Assembly (NCBI GenBank): GCA_028285105.1
Contig: JANQQE010000027.1
Coordinates: 94,909 to 158,908 of the forward strand
Direction: 5' to 3'
DNA length: 64,000 nucleotides
Origin: Alphaproteobacteria bacterium
Lineage (GTDB): Bacteria; Planctomycetota; Phycisphaerae; UBA1845
Every line of letters begins with the position of its first letter. The first letter of the stretch is position 1. Position numbers and translations under genes: made by a program. The notes beneath the pieces were generated by a model, which was not told the DNA's origin, searched no databases, and worked only from the letters and a program-made list of their open reading frames with translations. Positions 34,753-43,234 of the stretch are shown here, piece by piece.

Positions 34753-35453
34753 GATTCGTCTCCCTGGCACGCTTTTGCGACTCCTGTTATCGCAAATCTC
34801 TGCTTGCGTAACTTTTTGTCGCGGCGACGCGATTCGGCGAAGCCCCCTCGTTTGGTGCGGCTCCGGTCCCTCAACCGGAATTGCCATTCGCCTGGTTCGT
34901 ACCCGATAATGTCCCCTTTCAGATACGTCCCCGAACGATACTACGCATGTCAGGGCCAATAGGATCCGACGTTTCGGTCAGAAAATGTCAATTCTTATTG
35001 GCACCCAACCTTTTTCAAGCAAACATCAGTGCTTCTCTGCAGTGTTTTCCTCACTGCGATCAGTGGCGAATTCGGCAATGCGTCATCGAATTCAAGATTC
35101 ATCATGCGCAGAGTTGCATCACGCAAAGAGCTGCGCGCACGAATCGTATAGTTGAACATGTCGTGGGGATTCAGTCGTGGGGGGAGTACTGCCAGCAGTG
35201 AAAGTATACGACAAAAAAAGTGTATCAGCAAATTGACTTTGGTTTTCGGACGGCTTGAATGAACGTTTGTTTCTAAATCGTTTCAGCGTTTTGAAGCCAA
35301 TCGTACGATTGTGTCAAGGTTGTGTCGGTTGCGTATCTTGCTCACGTCTGGAACGTCGAGAAGTGTCGCATGATGGCACTTTCGAGAGGAAAACGGTCTC
35401 AATAATTCGAGAAAAAAACTTAATCGTGATCGATTTTTCTTGAGGTTGAAACG
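34753..35453. other. 700-base AT-richer gap between the sigma factor and the MacB-type permease
   Basis: No gene is supported here. The stretch is noticeably AT-richer than the surroundings, especially 35190-35450. It holds the candidate sigma-factor promoter listed separately, and a GCGCAG/CTGCGC pairing (35106-35111 / 35131-35136). A + strand TTGACT (35233-35238) with TGAATG 17 bases on has no gene downstream, so I do not call it. Confidence 0.5.
35203..35231 (-). promoter_or_regulatory. Candidate promoter for the sigma factor gene, implying a long leader
   Basis: On the - strand TTGCTG (35231-35226) and TATACT (35208-35203) are separated by exactly 17 bases, a fair sigma-70-type promoter in an AT-rich context. 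If used, the transcript would begin near 35196 and have a leader of about 440 bases before the sigma factor ATG. Planctomycete promoter consensus is poorly defined, so this is tentative. Confidence 0.35.
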
Positions 35454-36743
35454 TTATTGGTTACGCAACGCTTCAATCGGATCCAGCTGCGCTGCTTTCA
35501 TCGCCGGGTACATTCCGAAGAACACGCCAATCATCACACTCAGCCCAAAACTCAATCCGATCGACCAGAATTTTACGATCGGATCGCCCCAGTTGTAGAG
35601 GTGCGCGATGATGTAGGCGCCGGCGTATCCAAGGATGATGCCCAGCAACCCGCCAGCCATCGAAATGACAGCCGTCTCGACCAGAAACTGAATCGTGATA
35701 TGACGCCGCTTTGCACCCAACGCGCGTCGAACACCGATCTCGCGCGTGCGCTCTGTCACCGTGGCCAACATGATGTTCATGATGCCAATCCCGCCAACCA
35801 ACAGCGAAATACCTGCAATCGAGCCCAATTGATACTGTGAGTTCTTTTTCTTTTTTTCGGCGAGTTGCAGTGTGCGATAGGGGACCACGATTTCGTAGTC
35901 CAACTTTTCGTGCAGCAACTGCATGGTTCGTCTGGCCACTTCCGAGACCGCAAGCACGTTTTCGGTGGTGTCCACCGCCAGGTACAGCGTCGTCAAATCA
36001 ATTTTCTTGAACTCGCGCGAACCTGACGACCGCCGCGCTGTGATGTCGCCAAACTGCTTGCTGGCGACAGCGAATGGAATGAACACATCCTGATTGATAT
36101 TGCGATTTTCGACACCCTTGCGAGGCGTGCCTGCCGTTTCCACCCGATCGAGAATGCCGACAATCGTGTACGACGCGGTCTTGTTCTGGGTGTTGACGAA
36201 CAGACTTTGACCCAGCGGGTCTTCGATGCCGAACAGTAGAGATCCAATGTCCGATCCGATCACACAAACCGAGCGCGATCGCGATTCATCGGTGGGGCCA
36301 AGCACACGTCCCCGGCTTGCATGGGTGTTGACGGTGGAAAAGAATTCCGGTGTGGTTCCGAATACGTTTGTCTCGACCTGCCGATCGCGATGCCTGACTG
36401 AAAACGCGACTTGCTTCATCGGTACGACGCGCTCCAGATGCGGAACGGTCTCTTTGATGACCTTTAAGTCCTTGTACGTGAGCCCGTAAGCCAACATCTG
36501 CTGATTGCCGCGAGACACCTGAATTTCGGCTTCGGGTTTGACGGAATTGATGACGATATTCTGCGTGCCCAGCAGTTGAATCATACGGAGTTCGTCAGCC
36601 GACGCCGTCTCGCTGATCGACAACATGCAGATGACCGCAGCCACTCCAAAAATGATTCCCAAGGCTGTGAGCATGGTCCGCAACTTGTGCAGTCGCAGGC
36701 TGCTCATGCCGAGTCGAAGCATTTCCAGATTGATCGTTCTCAT
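35454..36743 (-). CDS. MacB/FtsX-type ABC transporter permease
   Basis: A 429-residue protein with the MacB layout: an N-terminal membrane helix (RTMLTALGIIFGVAAVICML), a ~230-residue extracytoplasmic core domain (about 45-290), then three C-terminal FtsX helices (SIAGISLLVGGIGIMNIMLA, VETAVISMAGGLLGIILGYAG, SIGLSFGLSVMIGVFFGMYP). The cytosolic EIGVRRALGAKRRHI and the end AAQLDPIEALRNQ are strongly conserved in macrolide/lipoprotein-type MacB permeases. No MacB ATPase or MacA-type adaptor is adjacent, which is unusual; they may be encoded elsewhere. Substrate is unknown. Confidence 0.92.
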   Translation of the reverse strand: MRTINLEMLRLGMSSLRLHKLRTMLTALGIIFGVAAVICMLSISETASADELRMIQLLGTQNIVINSVKPEAEIQVSRGNQQMLAYGLTYKDLKVIKETVPHLERVVPMKQVAFSVRHRDRQVETNVFGTTPEFFSTVNTHASRGRVLGPTDESRSRSVCVIGSDIGSLLFGIEDPLGQSLFVNTQNKTASYTIVGILDRVETAGTPRKGVENRNINQDVFIPFAVASKQFGDITARRSSGSREFKKIDLTTLYLAVDTTENVLAVSEVARRTMQLLHEKLDYEIVVPYRTLQLAEKKKKNSQYQLGSIAGISLLVGGIGIMNIMLATVTERTREIGVRRALGAKRRHITIQFLVETAVISMAGGLLGIILGYAGAYIIAHLYNWGDPIVKFWSIGLSFGLSVMIGVFFGMYPAMKAAQLDPIEALRNQ

Positions 36744-36926
36744 AAATCCAGACCGTCAGCCGTGGTAAAACGGGTTGTCAATGAGTGGTTGTCTCGACGC
36801 AGTCCACCACCTTCAATGCTATCTACGACGAAGAGTATATCGCGTCGCCAAACCGGATGGTCTCGGTTTGGTCTGAACTTGTCGGATTACGCGCGTGTGA
36901 CCTGAGGCGAGGAAGATTCGAAGCCG

Positions 36927-37781
36927 CTATTCGGGAACCTCAATCTCAACCTCGACTTCTTCTCCGGCTTTGACGGTCACGGTGACCTCTGCAAGTTCAT
37001 TCTTGTCCTCATGCCAGCCACCAATGGTGTGCTCACCGACCGGCAGTTCCAAAACGCATGACCCATCTTTGCCGGTCACCGCATGATAGGGATGGTCAAA
37101 CACGCCGACGTAAGCACTCATCCAGGGGTGTACGTCGCATTTGATTTTCACGAATTCGGAACGGGCAAACTCGATGTCGCGTTTGTCGCCTTGGTTCGGC
37201 TGGGCGAAGTTGGTGGATCTTTGCTTCTCGGCGAACGTGTGGATGTTGTGGAGCGTTGGATCGGAATTCTTCACAGTGATCGGCTGCTTGGTCATCACCG
37301 TTTGAACGTGCGGTTCGTACATGCAGCCCTTTTGATCGAGTACGGCATTCTCGGTGGGTGTCGCAAAATTCTTGCCATTCGGCACGTTTTTCAGAAAGCA
37401 GATCACATTCCGCGTGGTCATGTTCTTGTTGACCAGCAGATTGACATTGCCAACTTTTTTACCGTTGTTGGCATTCACGCAGGCCGGATCCGCCGCCATG
37501 TTCAACACGATTCGCTTGGGACGCGACGTACCTTGATACACGGCGGTAATCTTGACAGTACCCGTCTCACCAGTATCTGCCGGTGGTTTTGTATCGCTCG
37601 GTTCTGAATCACCTGTCGCATCGGGACTCGGTGTGGGTGATGGCTTCGCACTCGGTGAAGCAGATGGCGATGGTTTGGATTCTTTCTCTGCGGGCGAACA
37701 AGCCCCCGATCCGAATCCGATCGTCAATAATGCAAGCAGAAACGCAAAGGACTTTCCAAAACACAGATGTTTGTTCATCAT
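36927..37781 (-). CDS. Lipoprotein with cupredoxin-like domain
   Basis: A 284-residue probable lipoprotein. The signal sequence ends IGFGSGACSP, giving a lipobox cysteine at about residue 28, followed by a Ser/Pro/Lys linker (residues 35-70). The body has a beta-rich region and a cupredoxin-type copper site pattern: His residues in LHNIHTF and CDVHPWM (Cys-x2-His-x2-Met) as in plastocyanin-like proteins. The C-terminal ~70 residues (HAVTGKDGSCVLELPVGEHT) resemble a carboxypeptidase regulatory-like beta domain. An envelope electron-transfer or copper-binding role is likely (inference). It is preceded by an AGGGG ribosome-binding site. Confidence 0.82.
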   Translation of the reverse strand: MMNKHLCFGKSFAFLLALLTIGFGSGACSPAEKESKPSPSASPSAKPSPTPSPDATGDSEPSDTKPPADTGETGTVKITAVYQGTSRPKRIVLNMAADPACVNANNGKKVGNVNLLVNKNMTTRNVICFLKNVPNGKNFATPTENAVLDQKGCMYEPHVQTVMTKQPITVKNSDPTLHNIHTFAEKQRSTNFAQPNQGDKRDIEFARSEFVKIKCDVHPWMSAYVGVFDHPYHAVTGKDGSCVLELPVGEHTIGGWHEDKNELAEVTVTVKAGEEVEVEIEVPE

Positions 37782-37805
37782 ACAGACCCCTTTGTTGTTT
37801 ATCGA

Positions 37806-38381
37806 TTAGCCGCCCGACTCAGAACTCTGCGAACCACCCGAAGCTTTCGGGCCGTTTGATCCGTTCGGCGCTGGTCCTTTTCCATCTCCCTTGGAACGAG
37901 GTCGGCGTGACCTTCGTCCGCGTCCGCGCCGATTGCCGCTTCGTTGTGAACCATTCCCACCGTTCGACTTCTTTTCGCCATCAGTTGGTTTGGAATCATT
38001 GCGACCCGATTTCTCTTTGCCCGTTCCAGAGGCACTCTCGCGGCGTGAATTATTGCGTCGGCCACCACGACCTCGGCGACTGGATGACGGTTTTTCTGGA
38101 ACCGCTCTCTTGGCGTAACCTTCTTCTATGTCGATGCCAAGTTTTACCTGGCATTCGGGGCAGTAGAACTTCCCACCCTCGACAACTTTGGGTTCTGATT
38201 CCGGTTCGGTTTCACCCACCAGCGCCAATCGCACCCAGCCGTCGTGCATCGCCTCCTTCGCAACCACCGATTGATCGCAATCGCTGCACGGAAAAATGGT
38301 GGCAGGGTCGTCTCCCATCGTCTTCGATGCCAACTCCCACCAACCCCACTGTTCGGCGTCTTTGATTAAGATTTTTTCCAT
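37806..38381 (-). CDS. Zinc-ribbon protein with Arg/Gly-rich tail
   Basis: A 191-residue protein in two parts. The first ~95 residues are ordered, with two CxxC pairs about 40 residues apart (PCSDCDQ and YCPECQV) that would form a zinc ribbon. Residues ~100-191 are low complexity: Arg, Gly, Ser, Asn and Lys repeated as in SSSRRGRGGRRNNSRRE and GNRRGRGRRSRRPRS, resembling RGG-type RNA-binding tails. No known family is recognised. Candidate role: an RNA- or nucleic-acid-binding protein (inference from composition only). It follows the cupredoxin lipoprotein gene by reverse orientation order on the same strand, 24 bases upstream of its start. Confidence 0.75.
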   Translation of the reverse strand: MEKILIKDAEQWGWWELASKTMGDDPATIFPCSDCDQSVVAKEAMHDGWVRLALVGETEPESEPKVVEGGKFYCPECQVKLGIDIEEGYAKRAVPEKPSSSRRGRGGRRNNSRRESASGTGKEKSGRNDSKPTDGEKKSNGGNGSQRSGNRRGRGRRSRRPRSKGDGKGPAPNGSNGPKASGGSQSSESGG

Positions 38382-38503
38382 TCGTTGTTTCTAGACCGTT
38401 GAGTTTGCGGCGACCAGTTTCTTGTGTGCGAAGTTAACCGATGAGCTGGCGGCTGCCAACACTTGTTATTCAGGAAGCGAATTGTCCGCCGCCTTCCGCT
38501 GCA

Positions 38504-39514
38504 TCATTTGTTATTATCAGATGCGGTCGCCTGAAGTGTGGGTTGCAATTGAAACGGCTCGTAGACTGCACCAAAAAGATCGTTCTCTTTCGCGGCGCAC
38601 GTTTGCAAATATTGGAGTGCGTCGTTGTCGTTGCTCACGTGCGCCCGCATGAATACACCCACCCAGTCGGCGGCAAGGTTGATTGATAAATCCTGATCGA
38701 CCTGTGGGTCGTTGGTATCGGTGATTGTCCCTGGTGGATTGTTGACGTCGGTGATTGCAAAATGGTTGGCGCCCTTCAATTCGATTAGTTGCTTCGTGGC
38801 GTTGCGTAAAGCTTCATACGTACGACGAATGTCGCCCGCGCTCGCGATTGCGTCGAATTCCCCAATCATCATTTGAACCGGTAATCCCCTTGCGTCGATT
38901 GAAATCACGTCTCCGGACAAATCGGCGAGGTGCGATGCATAGACCGACACCGCGCGAATGGACGACGGTCTTTCAAATGCCAAGGAGCAAAACGGAAAAT
39001 TGCAATCGCCCTGGACCATGGTCAGCGCCGTTGCACCGCCAAATGAATGCCCGAGAACACCAATGCGATCCAGATCAACAATGCCGAACATACGACTCGT
39101 CGGATCGTTCAATGCTTCTGTCACGTATGACAACACGTCGAAGACGCTCGATGTCGAAGTGAAATACCCGATTGCCGAATCGTGGTTGGCAGCAAGTACG
39201 ACGAATCCATGCGCTGCGATTCGAGCGCAGTAGCGCGAATAGTACGACTTATGAACTCGGGCGCCCTGCAAGAGAATGATGGCCGGGATGGGTCGCTGCA
39301 ATTCTGGTGTATCGGGCAGATATATATCAATGGCGCTCGAACCATTTTGAAACAAATCGGTTGAACGCCCTGCTGCCGGATACCGCGGTGCGGCTGCGTC
39401 ATCGAGACCCACTCCTGCGATCGCCAAACGTGTCACCAAATTCGGATCGACGGCTGCAACATCGCAGCCAACCGTCGCGAACGCACAAAGTAGGATTGAA
39501 GTCAGATATCGCAT
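38504..39514 (-). CDS. Secreted lipoprotein alpha/beta hydrolase
   Basis: A 336-residue alpha/beta hydrolase related to dienelactone hydrolase/PAF-acetylhydrolase-like proteins. The signal peptide ends FATVGCDVA, a fair lipobox (TVGC). The fold signatures are IPAIILLQGAR (oxyanion strand), the nucleophile elbow LGHSFGGATA (Ser), VQMMIGEFDAIAS (Asp) and KGANHFAITD (His), completing the Ser-Asp-His triad. Around residue 40 PRYPAAGRSTDLF resembles the family N terminus. Substrate cannot be assigned. Next upstream on the - strand is a Nudix hydrolase, 13 bases from its stop. Confidence 0.87.
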   Translation of the reverse strand: MRYLTSILLCAFATVGCDVAAVDPNLVTRLAIAGVGLDDAAAPRYPAAGRSTDLFQNGSSAIDIYLPDTPELQRPIPAIILLQGARVHKSYYSRYCARIAAHGFVVLAANHDSAIGYFTSTSSVFDVLSYVTEALNDPTSRMFGIVDLDRIGVLGHSFGGATALTMVQGDCNFPFCSLAFERPSSIRAVSVYASHLADLSGDVISIDARGLPVQMMIGEFDAIASAGDIRRTYEALRNATKQLIELKGANHFAITDVNNPPGTITDTNDPQVDQDLSINLAADWVGVFMRAHVSNDNDALQYLQTCAAKENDLFGAVYEPFQLQPTLQATASDNNK

Positions 39515-39526
39515 GGGGTCGTCGGG

Positions 39527-40096
39527 TTAGTGCGGCTTTACAATTGTCTTGGTTACCCACTCACGCGCCAACCATTTTTCGCGCATGCGCATAATCGAAT
39601 CGTCAAGATTCATCGACGCGAGTTGGGCGGCATCGAACCAACCAAGGTCGTGTGATTCATCGCTGATTGTCAGCTTGTCGTCGGCGGCTTGCAGCAGGAA
39701 CCGCACGTCGTAATGCTCGTGGGCTGGAACGTCTTTGAACCTGGGAATGGTGTGGATGTCCAGGTCGAAGATCATAGCGTCCAGCAAGCAGATGTCTTGA
39801 ATGCCCGATTCTTCCCGGGCTTCGCGAAGGGCAACGTCGACGACATTGCAATGCCCATCGGCGTGTCCGCCAACCTGAAGCCAGCAGTCCAGCTTTCGGT
39901 GATGCGTCAGCAAAACCTTGCGGCCCATGGAATCCAGCAGCCACGCCGATGCGGTCATGTGGCCAACTTCCAGAGACCGCTCAAAGCAATCGGTGTGCGC
40001 ATCGACGAATTCGACGAACCGTCCTCGACATTCGGCATCGCGCGAGTCGAGGGGTTTGTATTGTTCCAGCAGATTGAGCAGATGATTACGATGCAT
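39527..40096 (-). CDS. Nudix hydrolase
   Basis: A 189-residue Nudix-fold pyrophosphohydrolase. The Nudix box is GGHADGHCNVVDVALREARE followed by ESG, in which the RExxEExGx part is intact and the first glutamate position of the textbook consensus is not Glu, a feature of the GGHADG subgroup. The N-terminal region (SAWLLDSMGRKVLLTHHRKL) and C-terminal YDVRFLLQAADDK and SHDLGWFDAAQL follow the usual beta-alpha-beta order. The substrate is probably a nucleoside diphosphate derivative, not determinable. It diverges from msrA across a 180-base gap. Confidence 0.9.
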   Translation of the reverse strand: MHRNHLLNLLEQYKPLDSRDAECRGRFVEFVDAHTDCFERSLEVGHMTASAWLLDSMGRKVLLTHHRKLDCWLQVGGHADGHCNVVDVALREAREESGIQDICLLDAMIFDLDIHTIPRFKDVPAHEHYDVRFLLQAADDKLTISDESHDLGWFDAAQLASMNLDDSIMRMREKWLAREWVTKTIVKPH

Positions 40097-40278
40097 TTTG
40101 TTTTCTGGCTGATTTCTTGCTTATGGGTACGCAGCATCATTATAGGGTCAACCGTCCTGGCGTACATTCCGGGCCTGCGAGCAAATTTAGATTCGTTATC
40201 CCGGTTGAAAGAACTGTATCTTCCTACATATGATGTCTCCTGCGGATATGGCAATTGAATCGAAGGGTGCGAGAAACC

Positions 40279-40755
40279 ATGAATCTTCAAAAAGCGACGT
40301 TTGCTGCCGGATGTTTTTGGGGCGTTGAAGCGAACTTTCGGAGAATCGACGGCGTAGTCGATGCAGCCGTCGGGTATTGCGGTGGAACCACAACGAACCC
40401 AACCTACGAAGAGGTTTGTCGCAAGAACACAGGGCACGCCGAAGTCGTTGAAGTCGACTACGATGCCGACACGGTGTCCTATGACGAATTGCTCAATGCA
40501 TTTTGGGACATGCACGATCCGACAACGTTGAATCGGCAGGGGCCGGACGTGGGGTCGCAGTATCGTTCGTCGATCTTCGTACACAACGATCATCAGCGAG
40601 AACTCGCCGAGGCATCGAAGGAGCGGGCCAATGCTTCAGATCGCTTCACGCGAACGATCGTAACGGAGATTTGCGACGCGCCCGTTTTCTATCGGGCTGA
40701 GGAATACCATCAGCGGTATGTTGAAAAAAACGGCGGTGCTGCCTGCTCCATGTGA
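40279..40755 (+). CDS. msrA: Peptide methionine (S)-S-oxide reductase
   Basis: MsrA reduces Met-S-sulfoxide in proteins using thioredoxin. The 158-residue protein carries the catalytic AAGCFWGVEA (Cys12), the conserved VGYCGGTTTNPTYEEVC, GHAEVVEVDYD, FWDMHDPTTLNRQGPDVGSQ and the ending EEYHQRYVEKN. The start used is the ATG at 40279, eight codons after the upstream frame start, right at the family N terminus. No resolving Cys is in the usual C-terminal position except in GGAACSM, which is compatible with the common C-terminal resolving cysteine. Confidence 0.95.
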   Translation: MNLQKATFAAGCFWGVEANFRRIDGVVDAAVGYCGGTTTNPTYEEVCRKNTGHAEVVEVDYDADTVSYDELLNAFWDMHDPTTLNRQGPDVGSQYRSSIFVHNDHQRELAEASKERANASDRFTRTIVTEICDAPVFYRAEEYHQRYVEKNGGAACSM

Positions 40756-41171
40756 TTTTGAGAGACACCCTATGGCACCAAGCACGAGGCGGAAATCCTG
40801 ATGTGACGTACCATTGGTGGAGATCGGAATCGCAATGATATTGTGTTGTGATTCAATTGGGCAAAGTCCGATCTCTTACAGATTAATCGCATACCGTCTT
40901 AGCCAAATTAACAAATCACGCCGGCCCCATTTCAAACCGCGTAGCTTGGCCGCCAGCGGTAGCCCCGGCATGAACAAAGAATCCCAAAATGCTACAGAAA
41001 AAGCTTGCTCAACCCCCGTGCACAGTCGAACGTTAGCCATGTGAGAGAGAGTACGATGCTTCTTTCCCCTCCTCCTGTAGAAGACGCCACGACGGGTTGA
41101 ACTTTTCGTGGCGTCTTCGTTAGCCATTTGAACCCTCTAGTCGCACCCGCAGCATTTGCGTCACTTTGGTA
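40756..41171. other. 415-base gap between msrA and aat
   Basis: No gene is supported. The stretch contains the phrase CGTTAGCCAT twice (41031 and 41117), with a strong inverted repeat between them described separately. I see no tRNA or promoter motif of note. Short frames across it have no homology I recognise. Confidence 0.45.
41080..41118. repeat. 12-base perfect inverted repeat downstream of aat
   Basis: GAAGACGCCACG (41080-41091) and CGTGGCGTCTTC (41107-41118) form a 12-base-pair hairpin with a 15-base loop. It lies about 55 bases after the aat stop in the aat direction, so it could be a terminator, but neither side has a T-run. Flanking CGTTAGCCAT copies (41031, 41117) are also noteworthy. 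Confidence 0.6.
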
Positions 41172-41756
41172 TCAATCGATTAGCGAACATTCCAATCCAA
41201 TCGCACCTGCCAAACGACGCATATATTCCTCGCGCGGAACTTCGATGCAGTTGAATTGCTTGAGGTGATCGGTTGTGAACTGCGTGTCGAGCAAGGCAAA
41301 TCCCTGATCGCGCAAGCGTTCCACCAGGTACACAAGTGCAATCTTCGAGGCGTTCGTCTCTCGATGAAACATACTCTCGCCGCAAAACACACCGCCAAAT
41401 GCAACACCATACAATCCACCAACCAGTCGGCCGTCCCGCCATGTCTCAACCGAATGTGCAAACCCCAAACGATAAAGTTCTAGGTATGCTTCGCGAATTT
41501 CTCCGCTGATCCAGGTACCCTCGTGCCGATCTGCGCACGCATCGATAACGCCTTCAAATGCACTATCGATTTTCAATTCAAACCGTTTCTGACGGTAGAG
41601 TTTGGAGAGGTTCTTGGGCACATGAAAGTTATCAAGGTCGAAGATCGCGCGTGGGTCAGGTGCGAACCAAAGAATTTCGCCGTCGTCGTCGGCCATTGGA
41701 AAAATCCCTTGCGAATAGGCGCTGAGCAACAGCTTGGGGGTCAGTTCCACATTCAT
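41172..41756 (-). CDS. aat: Leucyl/phenylalanyl-tRNA-protein transferase
   Basis: Aat transfers Leu or Phe from tRNA to N-terminal Arg/Lys of proteins, making ClpS/ClpAP substrates (N-end rule). The 194-residue protein has the family features: AYSQGIFPMADD, WFAPDPRAIF, WISGEIREAYLELYRLGFAH, SVETWRDGRLVGGLYGVAFG, GESMFHRETNASKIALVYLV and LLDTQFTTDHLKQF. I use the ATG at 41756, which overlaps the HAD gene's stop in an ATGA junction, rather than the longer frame beginning at 41801. It is the last gene of the thrS-infC-nrnA operon-like run. Confidence 0.95.
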   Translation of the reverse strand: MNVELTPKLLLSAYSQGIFPMADDDGEILWFAPDPRAIFDLDNFHVPKNLSKLYRQKRFELKIDSAFEGVIDACADRHEGTWISGEIREAYLELYRLGFAHSVETWRDGRLVGGLYGVAFGGVFCGESMFHRETNASKIALVYLVERLRDQGFALLDTQFTTDHLKQFNCIEVPREEYMRRLAGAIGLECSLID

Positions 41757-42505
41757 GACTTTGGCGATGGCGACAAATTGAGATGGTCGATTAGTTCGCA
41801 CAATTCACGAACACAAATATCGGGCAGATGCTTCTTTTTGGTGGGCGGTTGTTTTGCACGAAGGGCGGCGAACATTCCAACGCCTCTTGCGCCAACGATA
41901 TCGATGTGCGGTTTGTCGCCAACATAGAGCGCTCGATCGGGGGCGACGTTCAGTTGCTCGAGTGCTACATTGAAAATCTTCGGATTGGGCTTGGGCACAC
42001 CGACTGTGCATGAAAAAACGCGCACGCTGAAGTATTCCAGCAATCCTTCCTGTGCGAGATGATCCTCAAGGCCGCTCGGTGGGGCGACGGTGTTGGAGAT
42101 CAGCCCGATTTTCATGCCCGCCGATTGGATTGCTCGCAACGTGTCAGCCGTCTTTGGATGAGCCCGCGCAAGTGCCTTGTTGGGGCTGTAGAGCAACCGA
42201 GCCAACTCATTTGCCGGGATAGAATCCAGTTCGATACCCATTGACTTATGCAGATTTGCCAACTCGTGCATTGGATCAAGCTCGCCACCGGTCAGTCTGG
42301 ACCACACATACGCTCGGCCGAGCCGCCTTAGTATCCGTCGACGATATACACCTCCCGACGGCGGCGCGTGTCCCAGCTTTAGCAGGTATTCGTGCGCAAA
42401 CGCTGCACCGGCTTTCATCTCCGCGTATGACTCTGCCCGGTCAAAATCGAGCAGTGTTCCACCGATGTCGAATACGACAGCTTCGATGTTTTGGGTCCAT
42501 TCCAC
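41753..42505 (-). CDS. HAD-superfamily hydrolase
   Basis: A 250-residue HAD-like phosphatase. Motif I is VVFDIGGTLLDFD (nucleophile Asp, here with IGG where DxDGT is common), motif II GLISNTVAPP, motif III lysine GVPKPNPKIFNVAL and motif IV YVGDKPHIDIVGA (acid pair). A helical cap lies between motifs I and II. Members of this group hydrolyse small phosphate esters; substrate unknown. The Gly-rich variant of motif I (IGG rather than MDG) is seen in Cof-unlike GS-type HADs. The gene is co-transcribed with aat by overlap. Confidence 0.88.
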   Translation of the reverse strand: MEWTQNIEAVVFDIGGTLLDFDRAESYAEMKAGAAFAHEYLLKLGHAPPSGGVYRRRILRRLGRAYVWSRLTGGELDPMHELANLHKSMGIELDSIPANELARLLYSPNKALARAHPKTADTLRAIQSAGMKIGLISNTVAPPSGLEDHLAQEGLLEYFSVRVFSCTVGVPKPNPKIFNVALEQLNVAPDRALYVGDKPHIDIVGARGVGMFAALRAKQPPTKKKHLPDICVRELCELIDHLNLSPSPKS

Positions 42506-42582
42506 AGATTCAATGATAGGGCAAGTTCGAGTGTCAGGCCAAAGGGGGCTTGTATGATTTGGCGTGTTTGGTGTTGGGTATG

Positions 42583-43179
42583 TTATGCGCGGTTGCGATA
42601 GAGCTGCTTGTCAACGACGGCTGACATGGCAGCCACATCCAGCGATCCGCCCAGAAACTGATTGATTGAGTCGATGCGGTCGGTTGGGTCGGCGATCAGG
42701 CGATTGTAATTGACGTAAAGCGTATCCATGGCTTCATGTTTTTGCAGAAAGTCGGTGACTTGCTCAAGGTGCAAAAGAAACATACGCTTCATTTCTTCGT
42801 CCGAGATTTCCGGCTTGTAGGTTCCACGCCGAATCAACATTTTTTTCTGCGACGCCAACACCTCGTCGATGTTGCGACGCATGAAGACGATTTTGTAACG
42901 AATCGATCCATCGGTCGGGAGGTCCAGCAGCAACTGCGAAATGGCTTTGATCACTTTGCCATTGGAATCGGTCAGCCAGCTGGAATCGGCTTTGATCTGC
43001 TTGATCTTCTCGAGTTCAAAGTAACCCTTGGGATTGTCTTCATCGGCCGTTCGTTCGCCATCGACAACCAGTTCCATCCCGCCGGCTTGCAACATCGACA
43101 TCATCATCGACGTGCCAGAACGCGGCAGCCCGGAAACAAGGGTGAGCATACAGGGTGGCTGAGTATTCATGCGAAACAT
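42583..43179 (-). CDS. Small sulfotransferase-like P-loop protein
   Basis: A 198-residue protein with the PAPS-sulfotransferase fold signature: the 5'-phosphosulfate-binding loop TLVSGLPRSGTSMMMSMLQA (residues ~13-32) and a 3'-phosphate type segment IVFMRRNIDEVLASQKKML. It lacks the C-terminal third of larger sulfotransferases. In several bacteria such short homologues are annotated as sulfotransferase family proteins without proven activity. Two starts are possible, ATG 43179 or ATG 43170. It lies between nrnA and the HAD hydrolase gene on the same strand. Confidence 0.78.
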   Translation of the reverse strand: MFRMNTQPPCMLTLVSGLPRSGTSMMMSMLQAGGMELVVDGERTADEDNPKGYFELEKIKQIKADSSWLTDSNGKVIKAISQLLLDLPTDGSIRYKIVFMRRNIDEVLASQKKMLIRRGTYKPEISDEEMKRMFLLHLEQVTDFLQKHEAMDTLYVNYNRLIADPTDRIDSINQFLGGSLDVAAMSAVVDKQLYRNRA

Positions 43180-43234
43180 CCTAACGAATTCGCGTAAATG
43201 GTGTTAATCGAGATGGACAATCGACGCGATGGTA

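Noticed and set aside
34881..35201. 106-codon + strand frame upstream of the sigma factor
   Set aside because: No ribosome-binding site, poor composition, in AT-rich leader DNA.
40876..41127. 84-codon - strand frame in the msrA-aat gap
   Set aside because: No ribosome-binding site and no recognisable protein; crosses the inverted repeat.
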